The translations under genes and the position numbers were made by a program. From the NCBI GenBank assembly GCA_964475765.1, contig CAYYZH010000002.1:1-64000 (forward strand): a DNA stretch of 64,000 bases, read 5' to 3'. Positions 54,431 through 63,115 of this stretch are shown here, piece by piece; the first letter of the stretch is position 1, and each line of letters opens with the position of its first letter. The notes under the pieces were generated by a model. The model searched no databases and was not told the origin of the DNA. It saw only the letters and a program-made list of their open reading frames with translations. Source of the stretch: Thermohalobaculum sp964475765. Its GTDB lineage: Bacteria > Pseudomonadota > Alphaproteobacteria > Rhodobacterales > Rhodobacteraceae.

Positions 54431-55635
54431 TGAACGCCCCATCCGCTGACCAGCCCCGGGTGATCCTGGTCTCGAGCTTTGCCGACCTCTCCGGCGGCGA
54501 GGCGATCCGGGCGCTGCAGTTCTTCGAGCGTCTGGCCGCGCAGCGCGACGATGTCTGGCTGATCACCCATGAACGGTCCAGACGCGATATGGAGGGGCGG
54601 CCCTTTGCCGATCGCGTGCGCTATGTCGCCGATGGCAGGCTTCAGAACTGGCTCTGGCGGCTCAGGCTCACCAAGCTCAACCTGCCGATCTTTCACTGGA
54701 TGACCCGGGCGCTGATCCGCGATCTCGCGCTGCCGGACCGGGGCCATATCGTGCATTATGTCTGCCCGATCTCGCCCGTGGCCCCACGCTTTCCGCCGAA
54801 GGGTTATCGGCTGATCATCGGGCCCTTGAACGGTAACATCGCCTATCCCGATTGTTTCGCCGCGCGTGAGGGCCGGGCGGCCCGGCTGCGCCACAAACTG
54901 CATTTCCTGACGCAGCGCCTCTTGCGCCTGACCGGTGAGAAGCGGCGCTATGAGACGGTGCTGGTCTCGGGCTACGAGCGCACGCACACCTCCTTGCGCG
55001 CCGCTGGCGTGGACCCCGCGCGCATGGTCGACGTCGCCGATGTCGGTGTGCCCGAGGCCTGGCGCGATGCGCCCCGGCTGACCCATGCGGGACGGCACAC
55101 GCGGTTTGTCACCGCCTCCCGGCTGACGGATCTCAAGGGCATCGACCTTGCCATCCGGGCCGTGGCCAAGGCGGGGCCGGACATCACGCTCGATGTTTTT
55201 GGCGAGGGCGAGGCGCGTCCTGGATGGGAGGCGCTGGCCCGTGACCTTGGGCTGGAGAGCCGCGTGCGCTTCCTCGGCTGGTGCGCCCATGACGATCTCC
55301 TGGCGCGGTTCGCCGACTATCGCGGGTTCGTCTTTCCGACGCTGGCCGAGGCCAATGGCAATGTCATGCAGGAGGCGATGCTGGCGGGCCTGCCGATGAT
55401 CGCGCTCAATTGGGGCGGGCCGTCCCGATTGGCGGATGCCACCAGCGCGATCTATGTCGAGCCGAACGCTGAGGCCCAGATCATCGCCGATTTCGCAGCG
55501 GGCATGGACCGGTTGGCCGAGGATCCGGAGGCGGCCGAGGAGATCTCGGTCAATGCGCGCCGTCTGGCCGAGGCGCGCTTCCCATGGGACCGGGTGATCG
55601 AGACGTGGACCGCCCCTTACAACTCGGCCCCCTAA
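54430..55635 (+). CDS. GT4-family glycosyltransferase
   Basis: A 401-residue GT-B enzyme: SSFADLSGGEAIRALQFFERL, HIVHYVCPISPVAP, IIGPLNGNIAYP, TRFVTASRLTDLKGIDLAIRAVAKAG, DVFGEGEARPGWEAL, FPTLAEANGNVMQEAMLAGLPMIALNWGGP. The donor-site glutamates and GGPSRL ending are typical of GT4. It overlaps the deacetylase stop codon and ends the plus-strand operon, converging on the DUF3179 gene. Confidence 0.87.
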   Translation: MNAPSADQPRVILVSSFADLSGGEAIRALQFFERLAAQRDDVWLITHERSRRDMEGRPFADRVRYVADGRLQNWLWRLRLTKLNLPIFHWMTRALIRDLALPDRGHIVHYVCPISPVAPRFPPKGYRLIIGPLNGNIAYPDCFAAREGRAARLRHKLHFLTQRLLRLTGEKRRYETVLVSGYERTHTSLRAAGVDPARMVDVADVGVPEAWRDAPRLTHAGRHTRFVTASRLTDLKGIDLAIRAVAKAGPDITLDVFGEGEARPGWEALARDLGLESRVRFLGWCAHDDLLARFADYRGFVFPTLAEANGNVMQEAMLAGLPMIALNWGGPSRLADATSAIYVEPNAEAQIIADFAAGMDRLAEDPEAAEEISVNARRLAEARFPWDRVIETWTAPYNSAP

Positions 55636-55667
55636 AGAACAGCTCCCGCCAGGTCAGCTCTGCCAGA

Positions 55668-57208
55668 TCAGCCCGGCCAGAGCACCGTGTCGGGATGGAA
55701 CTGCGACCAGGCGAACCAGAACGCCTGATGGCTGCCAAGATCCGCGCCGCTGGCATCGACGGCCTTGATCCCGCCAGCATCAAGCTTGAGCCGCACGTTC
55801 TCATAGGCGATCTCACCGCCGTCCTTCAGCGCGAGATAGGCCTTGCTGCGCTGGAACGCGACGGGTTGGCCTGAGGCGGTCACCACCCCGATGATGTCCT
55901 CATGCACGCTGAGGCGCGGGTCGACATCGCCGACGGGGAAGATCGGCCCGTTGGCATCGCGGCCATTGCGGAAGTCGAAATCGCGGCCAAGGGCCAGTTC
56001 CTCGATCAGCACCGTGGTCTGCGGATGCTCCGCCTTCCACGTGCCCCAATCGGTTGTGACAACGCTCGCCTGTTTCAGCTTCAGACCCTTCTTCGACAGC
56101 GGCCCCGTGACCGCATCGCCGAGGAAGGTGTCGAACACCGAATAGGTGTTCACANNNNNNNNNNNNNNNNNNNNNNNNNNNNNNNNNNNNNNNNNNNNNN
56201 NNNNNNNNNNNNNNNNNNNNNNNNNNNNNNNNNNNNNNNNNNNNNNNNNNNNNNCGGCCCCGTGACCGCATCGCCGAGGAAGGTGTCGAACACCGAATAG
56301 GTGTTCACATCATACATCACCTTGTTCGAGCGGATCAGCAGACCTGATGTGCGCAGCACCGGGCGTGAGATGCCTTCGGGCAACTGGTCGGTGAAATAGG
56401 CCTGCGCAGCCCCGCACAGCGTGCAGTAGGGAATGCCGAGGGTGCGCCCGCCAAGCGTGTCGTTGACCATCTCGCGCACTTCCATGATGCGCCGGGGATA
56501 GGCCCGGGCCTCGCCGTTGACGACAACGCCGAAGACGATGTCCTCGTCCTTCAGCCATGTGGCCTCTTCGGCGGTGCTGACCTCCGGATTGTCGGCGGCG
56601 GGGATGCAGTTGCACAGCTCGTCCGTCGTGTCATAGGCGCGGTCGTCGATCAGCACCCCGCCCCAGGAGACATGGCGCCAGTCGATATTGCCCTCGACGA
56701 AGATCTTGTCCCAGCCCGGTACGATGCTGGTGAAGATCGCCCGCTTGACCGGCAGGTAGCCCGGCGGGGCGGGAATGTCCCAGGCGATGAGATGATCCGT
56801 CACCGCGCCCCAGTCGTTGGCGGCGGGCGCTTCCTTGTCCAAGAGCTTGAAGGCGCTGTAGGCGAGCGACGAGTGAAATCCGGGATCGTTGATGAACCGC
56901 ATCAGGTCGCTGATGATCCAGACGAGGCGCGGGTCCTTGGAGGCCACCACCGTGTCCAGTGCCTCGATCTGCTCGACGCCCCAGTTCGAGTCCACCACGC
57001 TGTCGACAAAGGCGGTCTGCACAGCGGCCGCGAGGTCCGGTGAAAGCTGCCCTTCCGGGATCGCCGGGGGCGCGCCGAATTCAGCGATCACGTAATCGGG
57101 CAGGGTGTTTGTCTCCGCGATGGCGGGGGCCGTGCCCCAGACCAGAGCAAACGCCGCCAGCGCCGAGAGCGTCATGTTGCGAGAATAAGAGCTGATCGCC
57201 GATATCAT
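55668..57208 (-). CDS. DUF3179-domain secreted protein (interrupted by artefactual gap)
   Basis: Merging the 55-base duplicate flanks (56100-56154 and 56255-56309) gives a continuous 461-residue protein from ATG 57208. Signal peptide: MTLSALAAFALVWGTAPAIAE. The DUF3179 part contains VVVNGEARAYPRRIMEVREMVNDTLGG and IPYCTLCGAAQAYF (CxxC pair), followed by SGLLIRSNKVMYD. The family is often found near polysaccharide or surface loci; its biochemical role is not established. The CxxC suggests metal or redox chemistry in the periplasm (inference). Confidence 0.85.
56155..56254. other. Artefactual assembly gap in the DUF3179 gene (100 N between identical 55-base flanks)
   Basis: Bases 56100-56154 equal 56255-56309. 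Collapsing them restores an uninterrupted reading frame. The same 55-base overlap is seen at the PKS gap, pointing to a common assembly cause. Confidence 0.93.
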
Positions 57209-57415
57209 ATCCGGGCCTTTCGCCTGTCGTTTCCGTTCCCTCGTCCATTCCCTCGGCGCGGAGCCCGCGCCGATGCTGTGCGCTGGACAGCCCCGTCTTT
57301 TTCGCAGGGACCGGCGCACGAGCTTGGTCTCGGGAGTATGTGCAGCATATCCCGGCCCGCCAATCACAGGCCCATCAACAAACGGTGCGTGATTGAAGGA
57401 TATCAGGGGGGCTCG

Positions 57416-57443
57416 AGCGATTTCGGATTGATCCCAAATCGCT
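57416..57443. terminator. Hairpin at the 3' end of the replication initiator gene
   Basis: AGCGATTT (57416-57423) and AAATCGCT (57436-57443), perfect 8-bp stem with a 12-base loop, abutting the repA stop codon. No T run on either side; it may still end or protect the repA transcript. Confidence 0.4.
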
Positions 57444-58364
57444 TTACCCCTCTATCGCTGCGCCGCCCTTGGGATGGAAGGCGACCAGCGGCTGGCGTCC
57501 GGGTGCGGGGCGCGGGGCCTCGCCGTTTGCGATCTGATCGGCGGTGATCGCACTGGCGGGATCATCGACGAGGCTGACGAAATATTCCGGGATGGTCTGG
57601 CCTGCGGCGATCTTCTTCAGCTTGACCTTGAAGTTTCTGAGCTCGTCCTCGCAGCCGACTTTCTCGTACAATCGCTCCAGCCGGATCACGAATTTAGGCT
57701 GGCGCCCGCAATGACTGCGGGCCAATTCATACAATCGCCGCTCGATGGGTCCCAGCGCGAAATAGCGGTGGTCATAGGTCAGGATGCGCAGGTCCTTCAG
57801 GATCGCCCGGTGCATCCAATTACACAGACGCACGGTGATCGCCTTCAGCCGCTTCTCCCCGCGCGCGCCTTTGACGTAAGCCACCCGCGCCTCGGCGATC
57901 CAGGAGAACCAGCCGTCCTCGCCCTCACCGCCCGCTTCGATATTGGTGCGGATCTGCGTGCCCTGCAGCCGCTCAAGCGCGCCGGCCACGCGGGCATAGG
58001 TCCGGGCTGAGCGGTTGGCCCCGACAACCCTGATGAAATCATGGGCGGTGAAGGTGAACTCCGGCCCCGGCGCCTCGCCCTTGTTGATCTTCTCGACCAT
58101 CAGCGAGGCGAGATAGAGCAGGATGTCCTTGTCATAGATCGTCGCCAACCCGGTCGAGGAGGGCCGGACCTCGATCCTCGCCGTGCCGTCATCATAGGTG
58201 ATCGGCTTCATCCGCCGTCCCTTGGCGAGATGAAAGAACGGGAATGCCATCATCGAACGCTCGCCCTTGACCGAGCCGGTCAGCGGGCTGTCATTCAGAG
58301 CGGTGATCTTCGGATCCGCGGTGTCCGGGACCTCGATCTCCAGCGGCAGCGTGGCCTGTGTCAT
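57444..58364 (-). CDS. repA: Plasmid replication initiator, RPA/RepA family
   Basis: About 306 residues from ATG 58364 (AGGGAAGA upstream; the longer start at 58445 is rejected). MAFPFFHLAKGRRMKPITYDDGTARIEVRPS, IYDKDILLYLASLMVEKINKGE, FTAHDFIRVVGANRSARTYARVAGALERLQGT and LARSHCGRQPKFVIRLERLYEKVG are the conserved blocks of the replication initiator protein A family, two winged-helix-like domains that bind iterons. It replicates the plasmid together with host DnaA. It sits next to iteron-like repeats and a perfect DnaA box at 58417, but 30 kb from parAB, an unusual separation. Confidence 0.88.
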   Translation of the reverse strand: MTQATLPLEIEVPDTADPKITALNDSPLTGSVKGERSMMAFPFFHLAKGRRMKPITYDDGTARIEVRPSSTGLATIYDKDILLYLASLMVEKINKGEAPGPEFTFTAHDFIRVVGANRSARTYARVAGALERLQGTQIRTNIEAGGEGEDGWFSWIAEARVAYVKGARGEKRLKAITVRLCNWMHRAILKDLRILTYDHRYFALGPIERRLYELARSHCGRQPKFVIRLERLYEKVGCEDELRNFKVKLKKIAAGQTIPEYFVSLVDDPASAITADQIANGEAPRPAPGRQPLVAFHPKGGAAIEG

Positions 58365-58387
58365 GCGATCTTCCCTGCAGCCGAAGT

Positions 58388-58763
58388 CACGAAGGGGCGG
58401 GCTGCGTGTGCCCGTCTGTGGATAACTTGCCCATATGCGCTGCAATCACCAGCCCCGTCCTTCGTGGTTTCACCTGCATGCAGGCGCCGGCACGAATATT
58501 TCTGGCCCAGAGCTCTGGATTCGTTCGGTTTCTCCACGGTCTGGCCGCTTGGATTCGTGCGATCGGCTGCAGGCTTGGCCCTGCCCGGTTTTTCAGCCCG
58601 CCGTTATCTCTGTTATTTCGGATGTTAAAAGGTGGGCAGGGCGTAACATCTTGAAAAACAGCCCTGAATCTCGCCATGCGCAGCCTCGGGCACGAAACTC
58701 TGCAGGCCCTCGCACGAACCCCATGCCGCCCAAGGCACGCAGGTCTGCAGCCCTTTGCACGAA
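58388..58763. other. Candidate origin of replication (oriV) next to repA
   Basis: The 665 bases between repA and gmd contain no supported gene. They hold a perfect DnaA box (TGTGGATAA, 58417-58425), one CGTGGTTTCAC copy (58463-58473), and five GCACGAA words (58490, 58554 inverted, 58690, 58712, 58757). Two 19-base units CTGCAG..CCT..GCACGAA (58700-58718, 58745-58763) are 16 of 19 identical. Near-matches occur at 58388 and 58520. An AT-richer stretch at 58600-58660 could be the unwinding element. The repA promoter must also lie here. Confidence 0.7.
58417..58425 (-). promoter_or_regulatory. Perfect DnaA box
   Basis: TGTGGATAA on the plus strand, TTATCCACA on the minus strand: the exact DnaA-box consensus. 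It lies about 50 bases upstream of the repA start codon. Confidence 0.75.
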
Positions 58764-59029
58764 GAGAGCGACACCCATGAAAACGTAACGCAATGCAAAA
58801 CATATATCTGCCAAAGATACCCCGGAGAAGACCGCAGCCGGGTGTGGCGGGGTTCCGGCTCAAGGCGCGCAGCCCCGGTCCCACAGGTTGCCTTGAACGC
58901 GCCTTGGCCGTGGCTTAGAGGTCAGGCGGCGACAAGATCGACCAGACGACGGGTTCACTTCCGGGGAGATGGAGCACGCAAAGGACTGAAAGAGCCGCGC
59001 AATCTGTCATCCGGAAATGAGCTATCGGT

Positions 59030-60166
59030 GTGGAGACCAATTTGGAAAAACGAACGGCATTAATCTCAGGAATTACCGGTCAGGATGGCTCGTATCTCGC
59101 CGAGTTTCTGCTGGGCAAGGGCTATGAGGTGCACGGCATCAAGCGCCGGGCCTCGCAGTTCAATACGGCTCGGCTGGATCACATCTATCAGGACCCTCAC
59201 ACCGAGCATCAGAGGTTCATCCTGCACTATGGCGATCTGACCGACACCTCGAACCTCACGCGGATCATGAACAAGATCCAGCCGGATGAAGTCTATAACC
59301 TCGGGGCGCAGTCCCACGTTGCCGTGAGCTTTGAGGCTCCCGAATACACCGCCGATGTCGATGCGATCGGAACCTTGCGCCTGCTCGAAGCGATCCGGTT
59401 TCTCGGGCTCGAAAAGAAGACGCGGTTTTATCAGGCGTCGACCTCGGAACTCTATGGGCTCGTCCAGGAGGTTCCCCAGCGCGAGACAACGCCCTTTCAT
59501 CCCCGCTCGCCCTATGCCGTGGCCAAGCTTTACGCGTACTGGATTGCGGTGAACTACCGCGAGGCCTACGGCATGTATGCCTGCAACGGTATCCTCTTCA
59601 ATCACGAGAGCCCGCGGCGCGGCGAGACCTTCGTGACCCGCAAGATCACCCGGGGTCTCGCCAACATCGCGCAGGGCCTCGAGGATTGCCTCTATATGGG
59701 CAACATCGACAGCCTGCGCGACTGGGGGCACGCCAAGGACTATGTGCGGATGCAGTGGATGATGCTGCAGCAGGATCAGCCCGAGGATTTCGTGATCGCC
59801 ACCGGCCTGCAGTATTCCGTGCGCGAGTTCATCACATGGTCGGCCCGCGAGCTCGGGATCGAGCTGGAGTTTTCCGGCAGCGGTCCAGGCGAGATCGCCA
59901 CCGTCTCGGCGGTGACCTCCGATATGGCCTCCGGCGTGACGCCCGGGGATGTGGTGATGCGGATCGATCCGCGGTATTTCCGGCCCGCCGAGGTGGAAAC
60001 GCTTTTGGGCGATCCTTCCAAGGCAAAGGAGAAGCTCGGCTGGGTGCCCGAGATCACGGCTCAGGAGATGTGCGCAGAGATGGTCGCCGAGGATCTCAAG
60101 ACCGCCCGCCGTCACGCGTTCCTGAAGGAGCACGGGATGGAGGTTCCCGTGAGTGTCGAGACCTGA
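59030..60166 (+). CDS. gmd: GDP-mannose 4,6-dehydratase
   Basis: A 378-residue short-chain dehydrogenase fold: TALISGITGQDGSYLAEFLLGKGYEVHGIKRR (NADP site), NLGAQSHVAVSFEAPEYTADVD, STSELYG, and the catalytic YAVAKLYAYW (YxxxK). The next step, GDP-L-fucose synthase, follows directly. Start: GTG 59030 as given, but TTG 59042 has a better placed GGAG (5 bases upstream). It converts GDP-mannose to GDP-4-keto-6-deoxymannose. Confidence 0.93.
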   Translation: METNLEKRTALISGITGQDGSYLAEFLLGKGYEVHGIKRRASQFNTARLDHIYQDPHTEHQRFILHYGDLTDTSNLTRIMNKIQPDEVYNLGAQSHVAVSFEAPEYTADVDAIGTLRLLEAIRFLGLEKKTRFYQASTSELYGLVQEVPQRETTPFHPRSPYAVAKLYAYWIAVNYREAYGMYACNGILFNHESPRRGETFVTRKITRGLANIAQGLEDCLYMGNIDSLRDWGHAKDYVRMQWMMLQQDQPEDFVIATGLQYSVREFITWSARELGIELEFSGSGPGEIATVSAVTSDMASGVTPGDVVMRIDPRYFRPAEVETLLGDPSKAKEKLGWVPEITAQEMCAEMVAEDLKTARRHAFLKEHGMEVPVSVET

Positions 60167-60170
60167 GACG

Positions 60171-61127
60171 ATGAAAATTTACGTCGCAGGGCATCGCGGG
60201 ATGGTGGGGGGTGCGATCTGCCGGGCGCTCGAGACCCGCCCGGATATCGAGCTTGTCACCCGCACCTCGTCAGAGCTGGATCTGACAGATCAGGCAGACG
60301 TCGCCGGTTTCATGGCGGATGAGCGCCCGGACCAGGTGATCCTGGCCGCGGCAAAGGTCGGCGGCATCCACGCCAACAACACCTATCCGGCCCAGTTCAT
60401 CTATGAAAACCTGATGATCGAGGCCAACGTGATCCATCAGGCCCATGCGGCCGATGTGCAGACATTGCTGCAACTCGGCTCGTCCTGCATCTATCCCAAG
60501 CTCGCGCCGCAACCCATGACCGAAAGCGCGCTTCTGACCGGTGTGCTGGAAGCCACGAACGAGCCTTACGCCATCGCAAAAATTGCCGGGATAAAGCTGT
60601 GCGAGAGTTACAACCGGCAATACGGCCGCGATTACCGGTCCGTCATGCCGACAAATCTCTATGGGCCGGGGGACAACTTTCACCCGGAAAACTCGCATGT
60701 TCTGCCTGCCCTGATCCGCCGGTTCCATGAAGCGCGGACATCAGGCCTGACGGAGGTGGTGATCTGGGGCACCGGCACACCGCGAAGGGAATTCCTGCAT
60801 GTGGACGATATGGCCGCCGCCTCCCTGTTCGTGCTTGGTCTGCCCAAGGATGTCTACGACCGTGAAACCGAGCCGATGCTGAGCCACATAAACGTGGGCT
60901 CCGGCACGGACATAACGATCCTGGATCTGGCCCGGACCGTGGCCCGGGTGGTCGGATATCGCCATCAGATCCTGACCGATCCCGACAAGCCCGACGGCGC
61001 CCCGCGCAAACTGATGGATGTCAGCCGCCTGAAGAGACTGGGATGGGAGGCCAGCATCACGCTTGAGGATGGTATCGCGCAAACATACCAGTGGTTCCTG
61101 GAAAGTCAGGGCGACTTGCGCGCCTGA
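60171..61127 (+). CDS. fcl: GDP-L-fucose synthase
   Basis: A 318-residue NADPH-dependent epimerase/reductase: KIYVAGHRGMVGGAICRALE (Rossmann), DQVILAAAKVGGIHANNTYPAQFIYENLMIE, LLQLGSSCIYPKLAPQPM, catalytic YAIAKIAGIKLCESYNRQYG, MPTNLYGPGDNFHPENSHVLPALIRRFHEA. ATG 60171 is four bases after the gmd stop and is preferred over the GTG at 60153. With gmd it supplies GDP-L-fucose, so the EPS very probably contains fucose. Confidence 0.93.
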   Translation: MKIYVAGHRGMVGGAICRALETRPDIELVTRTSSELDLTDQADVAGFMADERPDQVILAAAKVGGIHANNTYPAQFIYENLMIEANVIHQAHAADVQTLLQLGSSCIYPKLAPQPMTESALLTGVLEATNEPYAIAKIAGIKLCESYNRQYGRDYRSVMPTNLYGPGDNFHPENSHVLPALIRRFHEARTSGLTEVVIWGTGTPRREFLHVDDMAAASLFVLGLPKDVYDRETEPMLSHINVGSGTDITILDLARTVARVVGYRHQILTDPDKPDGAPRKLMDVSRLKRLGWEASITLEDGIAQTYQWFLESQGDLRA

Positions 61128-61167
61128 GGGCCTGCCCCGGTAAAGTGGAATGAACGTGTGACACGCT

Positions 61168-61962
61168 ATGAATGACAAACCCGGTTCGAGCAGGTCACTG
61201 GAAGACTTCTTCGACAGAATATACGTGATCAACCTGCCGTCGCGGCCGGACAGGCTGGCCTCCATTCGCGGCGAGATGAGCAAACTGGGGGTCACGGATC
61301 TCGACGCCAAGCTCTTCGTTCCCGAGGCGCCGATCTGCGACGATCCCGGCGGCTTTCCCTCGAAAGGGGTCAGGGGGAATTTTCTCAGCCACCTGCAGAA
61401 CATCGAGGACGCTCACCAGAACGGGTTCGAGAGAATTCTGGTTCTGGAAGATGACGCGATTTTCCGGTCGCGGCTGTGCACCCCGGAGTATCAGGACTTC
61501 GTGCTTTCGCATGTCGAAGCTCATGACTGGTCGATGTGGTTTCCCGGGCACTTTCTGGCGTCGCACCCCAAGGGGGCATCGAAGCCGGTCTATCCCAGCA
61601 CGGCCGGGTTCATGTGGGCCCATTGCTACGCGGTGCACCGGCGCGGCATGGAGCCTCTGAGAGATTACCTGCGGCTGGTCATCGAACGCCCGGCAGGCCA
61701 CCCTGAAGGCGGGTCGATGTATATCGATGCTGCCCTGAGCCACTTTCGGAAACAGTATACAGAGCACATCTGTCTGGTCTCGAACCCCGTTCTGAGCATT
61801 CAGAAGTCGAGTGACACGAACCTCGGATACACGCAGAACGCGCTCCACACCGGATCGGTGCCGTGGATCAAGAACGTGCTGCGCGATGCCAAGGATGAGT
61901 TCTGGCGTCGAACGGGCGTGCGGATCGGCAAGTCGGACGATTCCGGCGAGGATTGGTCGTGA
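61168..61962 (+). CDS. GT25-family LPS-type glycosyltransferase
   Basis: A 264-residue protein. FFDRIYVINLPSRPDRLASIRGEM at the N-terminus and ERILVLEDDAIF (the EDD metal motif) are the signatures of family 25. AGFMWAHCYAVHRRGMEPL is the usual third block. Family members often transfer galactose, consistent with the galE gene next door. It is probably the last gene of the gmd-fcl operon. Confidence 0.87.
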   Translation: MNDKPGSSRSLEDFFDRIYVINLPSRPDRLASIRGEMSKLGVTDLDAKLFVPEAPICDDPGGFPSKGVRGNFLSHLQNIEDAHQNGFERILVLEDDAIFRSRLCTPEYQDFVLSHVEAHDWSMWFPGHFLASHPKGASKPVYPSTAGFMWAHCYAVHRRGMEPLRDYLRLVIERPAGHPEGGSMYIDAALSHFRKQYTEHICLVSNPVLSIQKSSDTNLGYTQNALHTGSVPWIKNVLRDAKDEFWRRTGVRIGKSDDSGEDWS

Positions 61963-61983
61963 ACCCTGACCTCACCCCTGTTT

Positions 61984-62997
61984 CTACTTTTTCTCCAGCC
62001 CGGTCTGCACCCAGTGCCAGTCGGAGGCACACATCTCTTCGAGGCCCCGTTTGGCCTTGAACCCGATCAGCGCTTCGGCGCGGGTGGGATCGGCATAGCA
62101 GGCGGCAATATCACCGGGACGGCGTGGCGCGATCTTCCACGGCAGATCGCGCCCGACCGCCTTGCCATAGGCGCGGATCATCTCGAGGACCGAGTATCCC
62201 TGCCCCGTGCCGAGATTGACCACGTGGCCGCCGACCTCACCGCCAAGAGCCGCGAGCGAGGCGACATGACCCTCGGCCAGATCCGAGACATGGATGTAAT
62301 CGCGCACGCCGGTGCCATCCGGGGTGGGGTAGTCATCGCCAAAGACCTGAATCTCGGGCAACAGCCCCAGCGCCACCCGGGCGACGAACGGCATCAGATT
62401 GGCGGGCACCCCCGTCGGGTCCTCACCGATCAGCCCGGAGGGATGCGCGCCCGTCGGGTTGAAGTACCGCAGGACGCCGACCTTCCAGCGCGGCTCGGCG
62501 GCCTCAGCCTGCGCAATGATCTGCTCCCCGGCCAGTTTGGTGTAGCCATAGGGGTTGGTGTAGCCGAGGGAGACATCCTCGGGCACGGGCACGACCTCCG
62601 GGTCGGCATAGACGGTCGCCGAGGACGAGAAGACCAGCCGGAAGATCTCGCGCGCCGCCATCGCCTGCATCAGGGCAACCAGCCCGCCGAGATTGCAGTC
62701 CATATAGGCCAGCGGCTGGTCGACCGACTCGCCCACGGATTTCTTGGCGGCGAAATGCACGGCGGCAGTGATGCCATGCTCCTCCAGCACGCGGTCCAGA
62801 AACGCCCGGTCGCGCACATCGCCGCGCTCGCAGATCACCTCTCGGTTGGTGATCAGCTTCAGCCGGTCGAGCACCGAGGTCTGCGCATTGGAGAAGTCAT
62901 CCAGGATCACCACACGGTGCCCGGCTTCGACAAGCGCGAGATAGGTGTGCGAGCCGATATACCCGGCGCCGCCGGTCAGAAGGACGGTCTCTGGCAT
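61984..62997 (-). CDS. galE: UDP-glucose 4-epimerase
   Basis: A 337-residue protein: VLLTGGAGYIGSHTYLALVEAGHRVVILDDFSNA, FAAKKSVGESVDQPLAYMDCNL, VFSSSATVYADPEVVPVPED, catalytic NPYGYTKLAGEQI (YxxxK), RYFNPTGAHPSGLIGEDP, RDYIHVSDLAEGHV. It interconverts UDP-glucose and UDP-galactose. It lies convergent with the GT25 gene and divergent from the SGNH-like lipoprotein. Confidence 0.93.
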   Translation of the reverse strand: MPETVLLTGGAGYIGSHTYLALVEAGHRVVILDDFSNAQTSVLDRLKLITNREVICERGDVRDRAFLDRVLEEHGITAAVHFAAKKSVGESVDQPLAYMDCNLGGLVALMQAMAAREIFRLVFSSSATVYADPEVVPVPEDVSLGYTNPYGYTKLAGEQIIAQAEAAEPRWKVGVLRYFNPTGAHPSGLIGEDPTGVPANLMPFVARVALGLLPEIQVFGDDYPTPDGTGVRDYIHVSDLAEGHVASLAALGGEVGGHVVNLGTGQGYSVLEMIRAYGKAVGRDLPWKIAPRRPGDIAACYADPTRAEALIGFKAKRGLEEMCASDWHWVQTGLEKK

Positions 62998-63115
62998 GGA
63001 TGCTCCTCAGCATATTCTCGTCCCGCCGATATGCCCGAGCAGGCCCGGTATTTCCATTTAAATGACGTCCCTGGCCCGGTATGAGAATCCGGTGGGCTGA
63101 TGGGGAGATGAGATC

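Noticed and set aside
58358..59029. Several ORFs of 70-160 codons between repA and gmd
   Set aside because: They overlap the iterons and each other in different frames, are rich in Arg/Pro/Cys, and lack ribosome binding sites.
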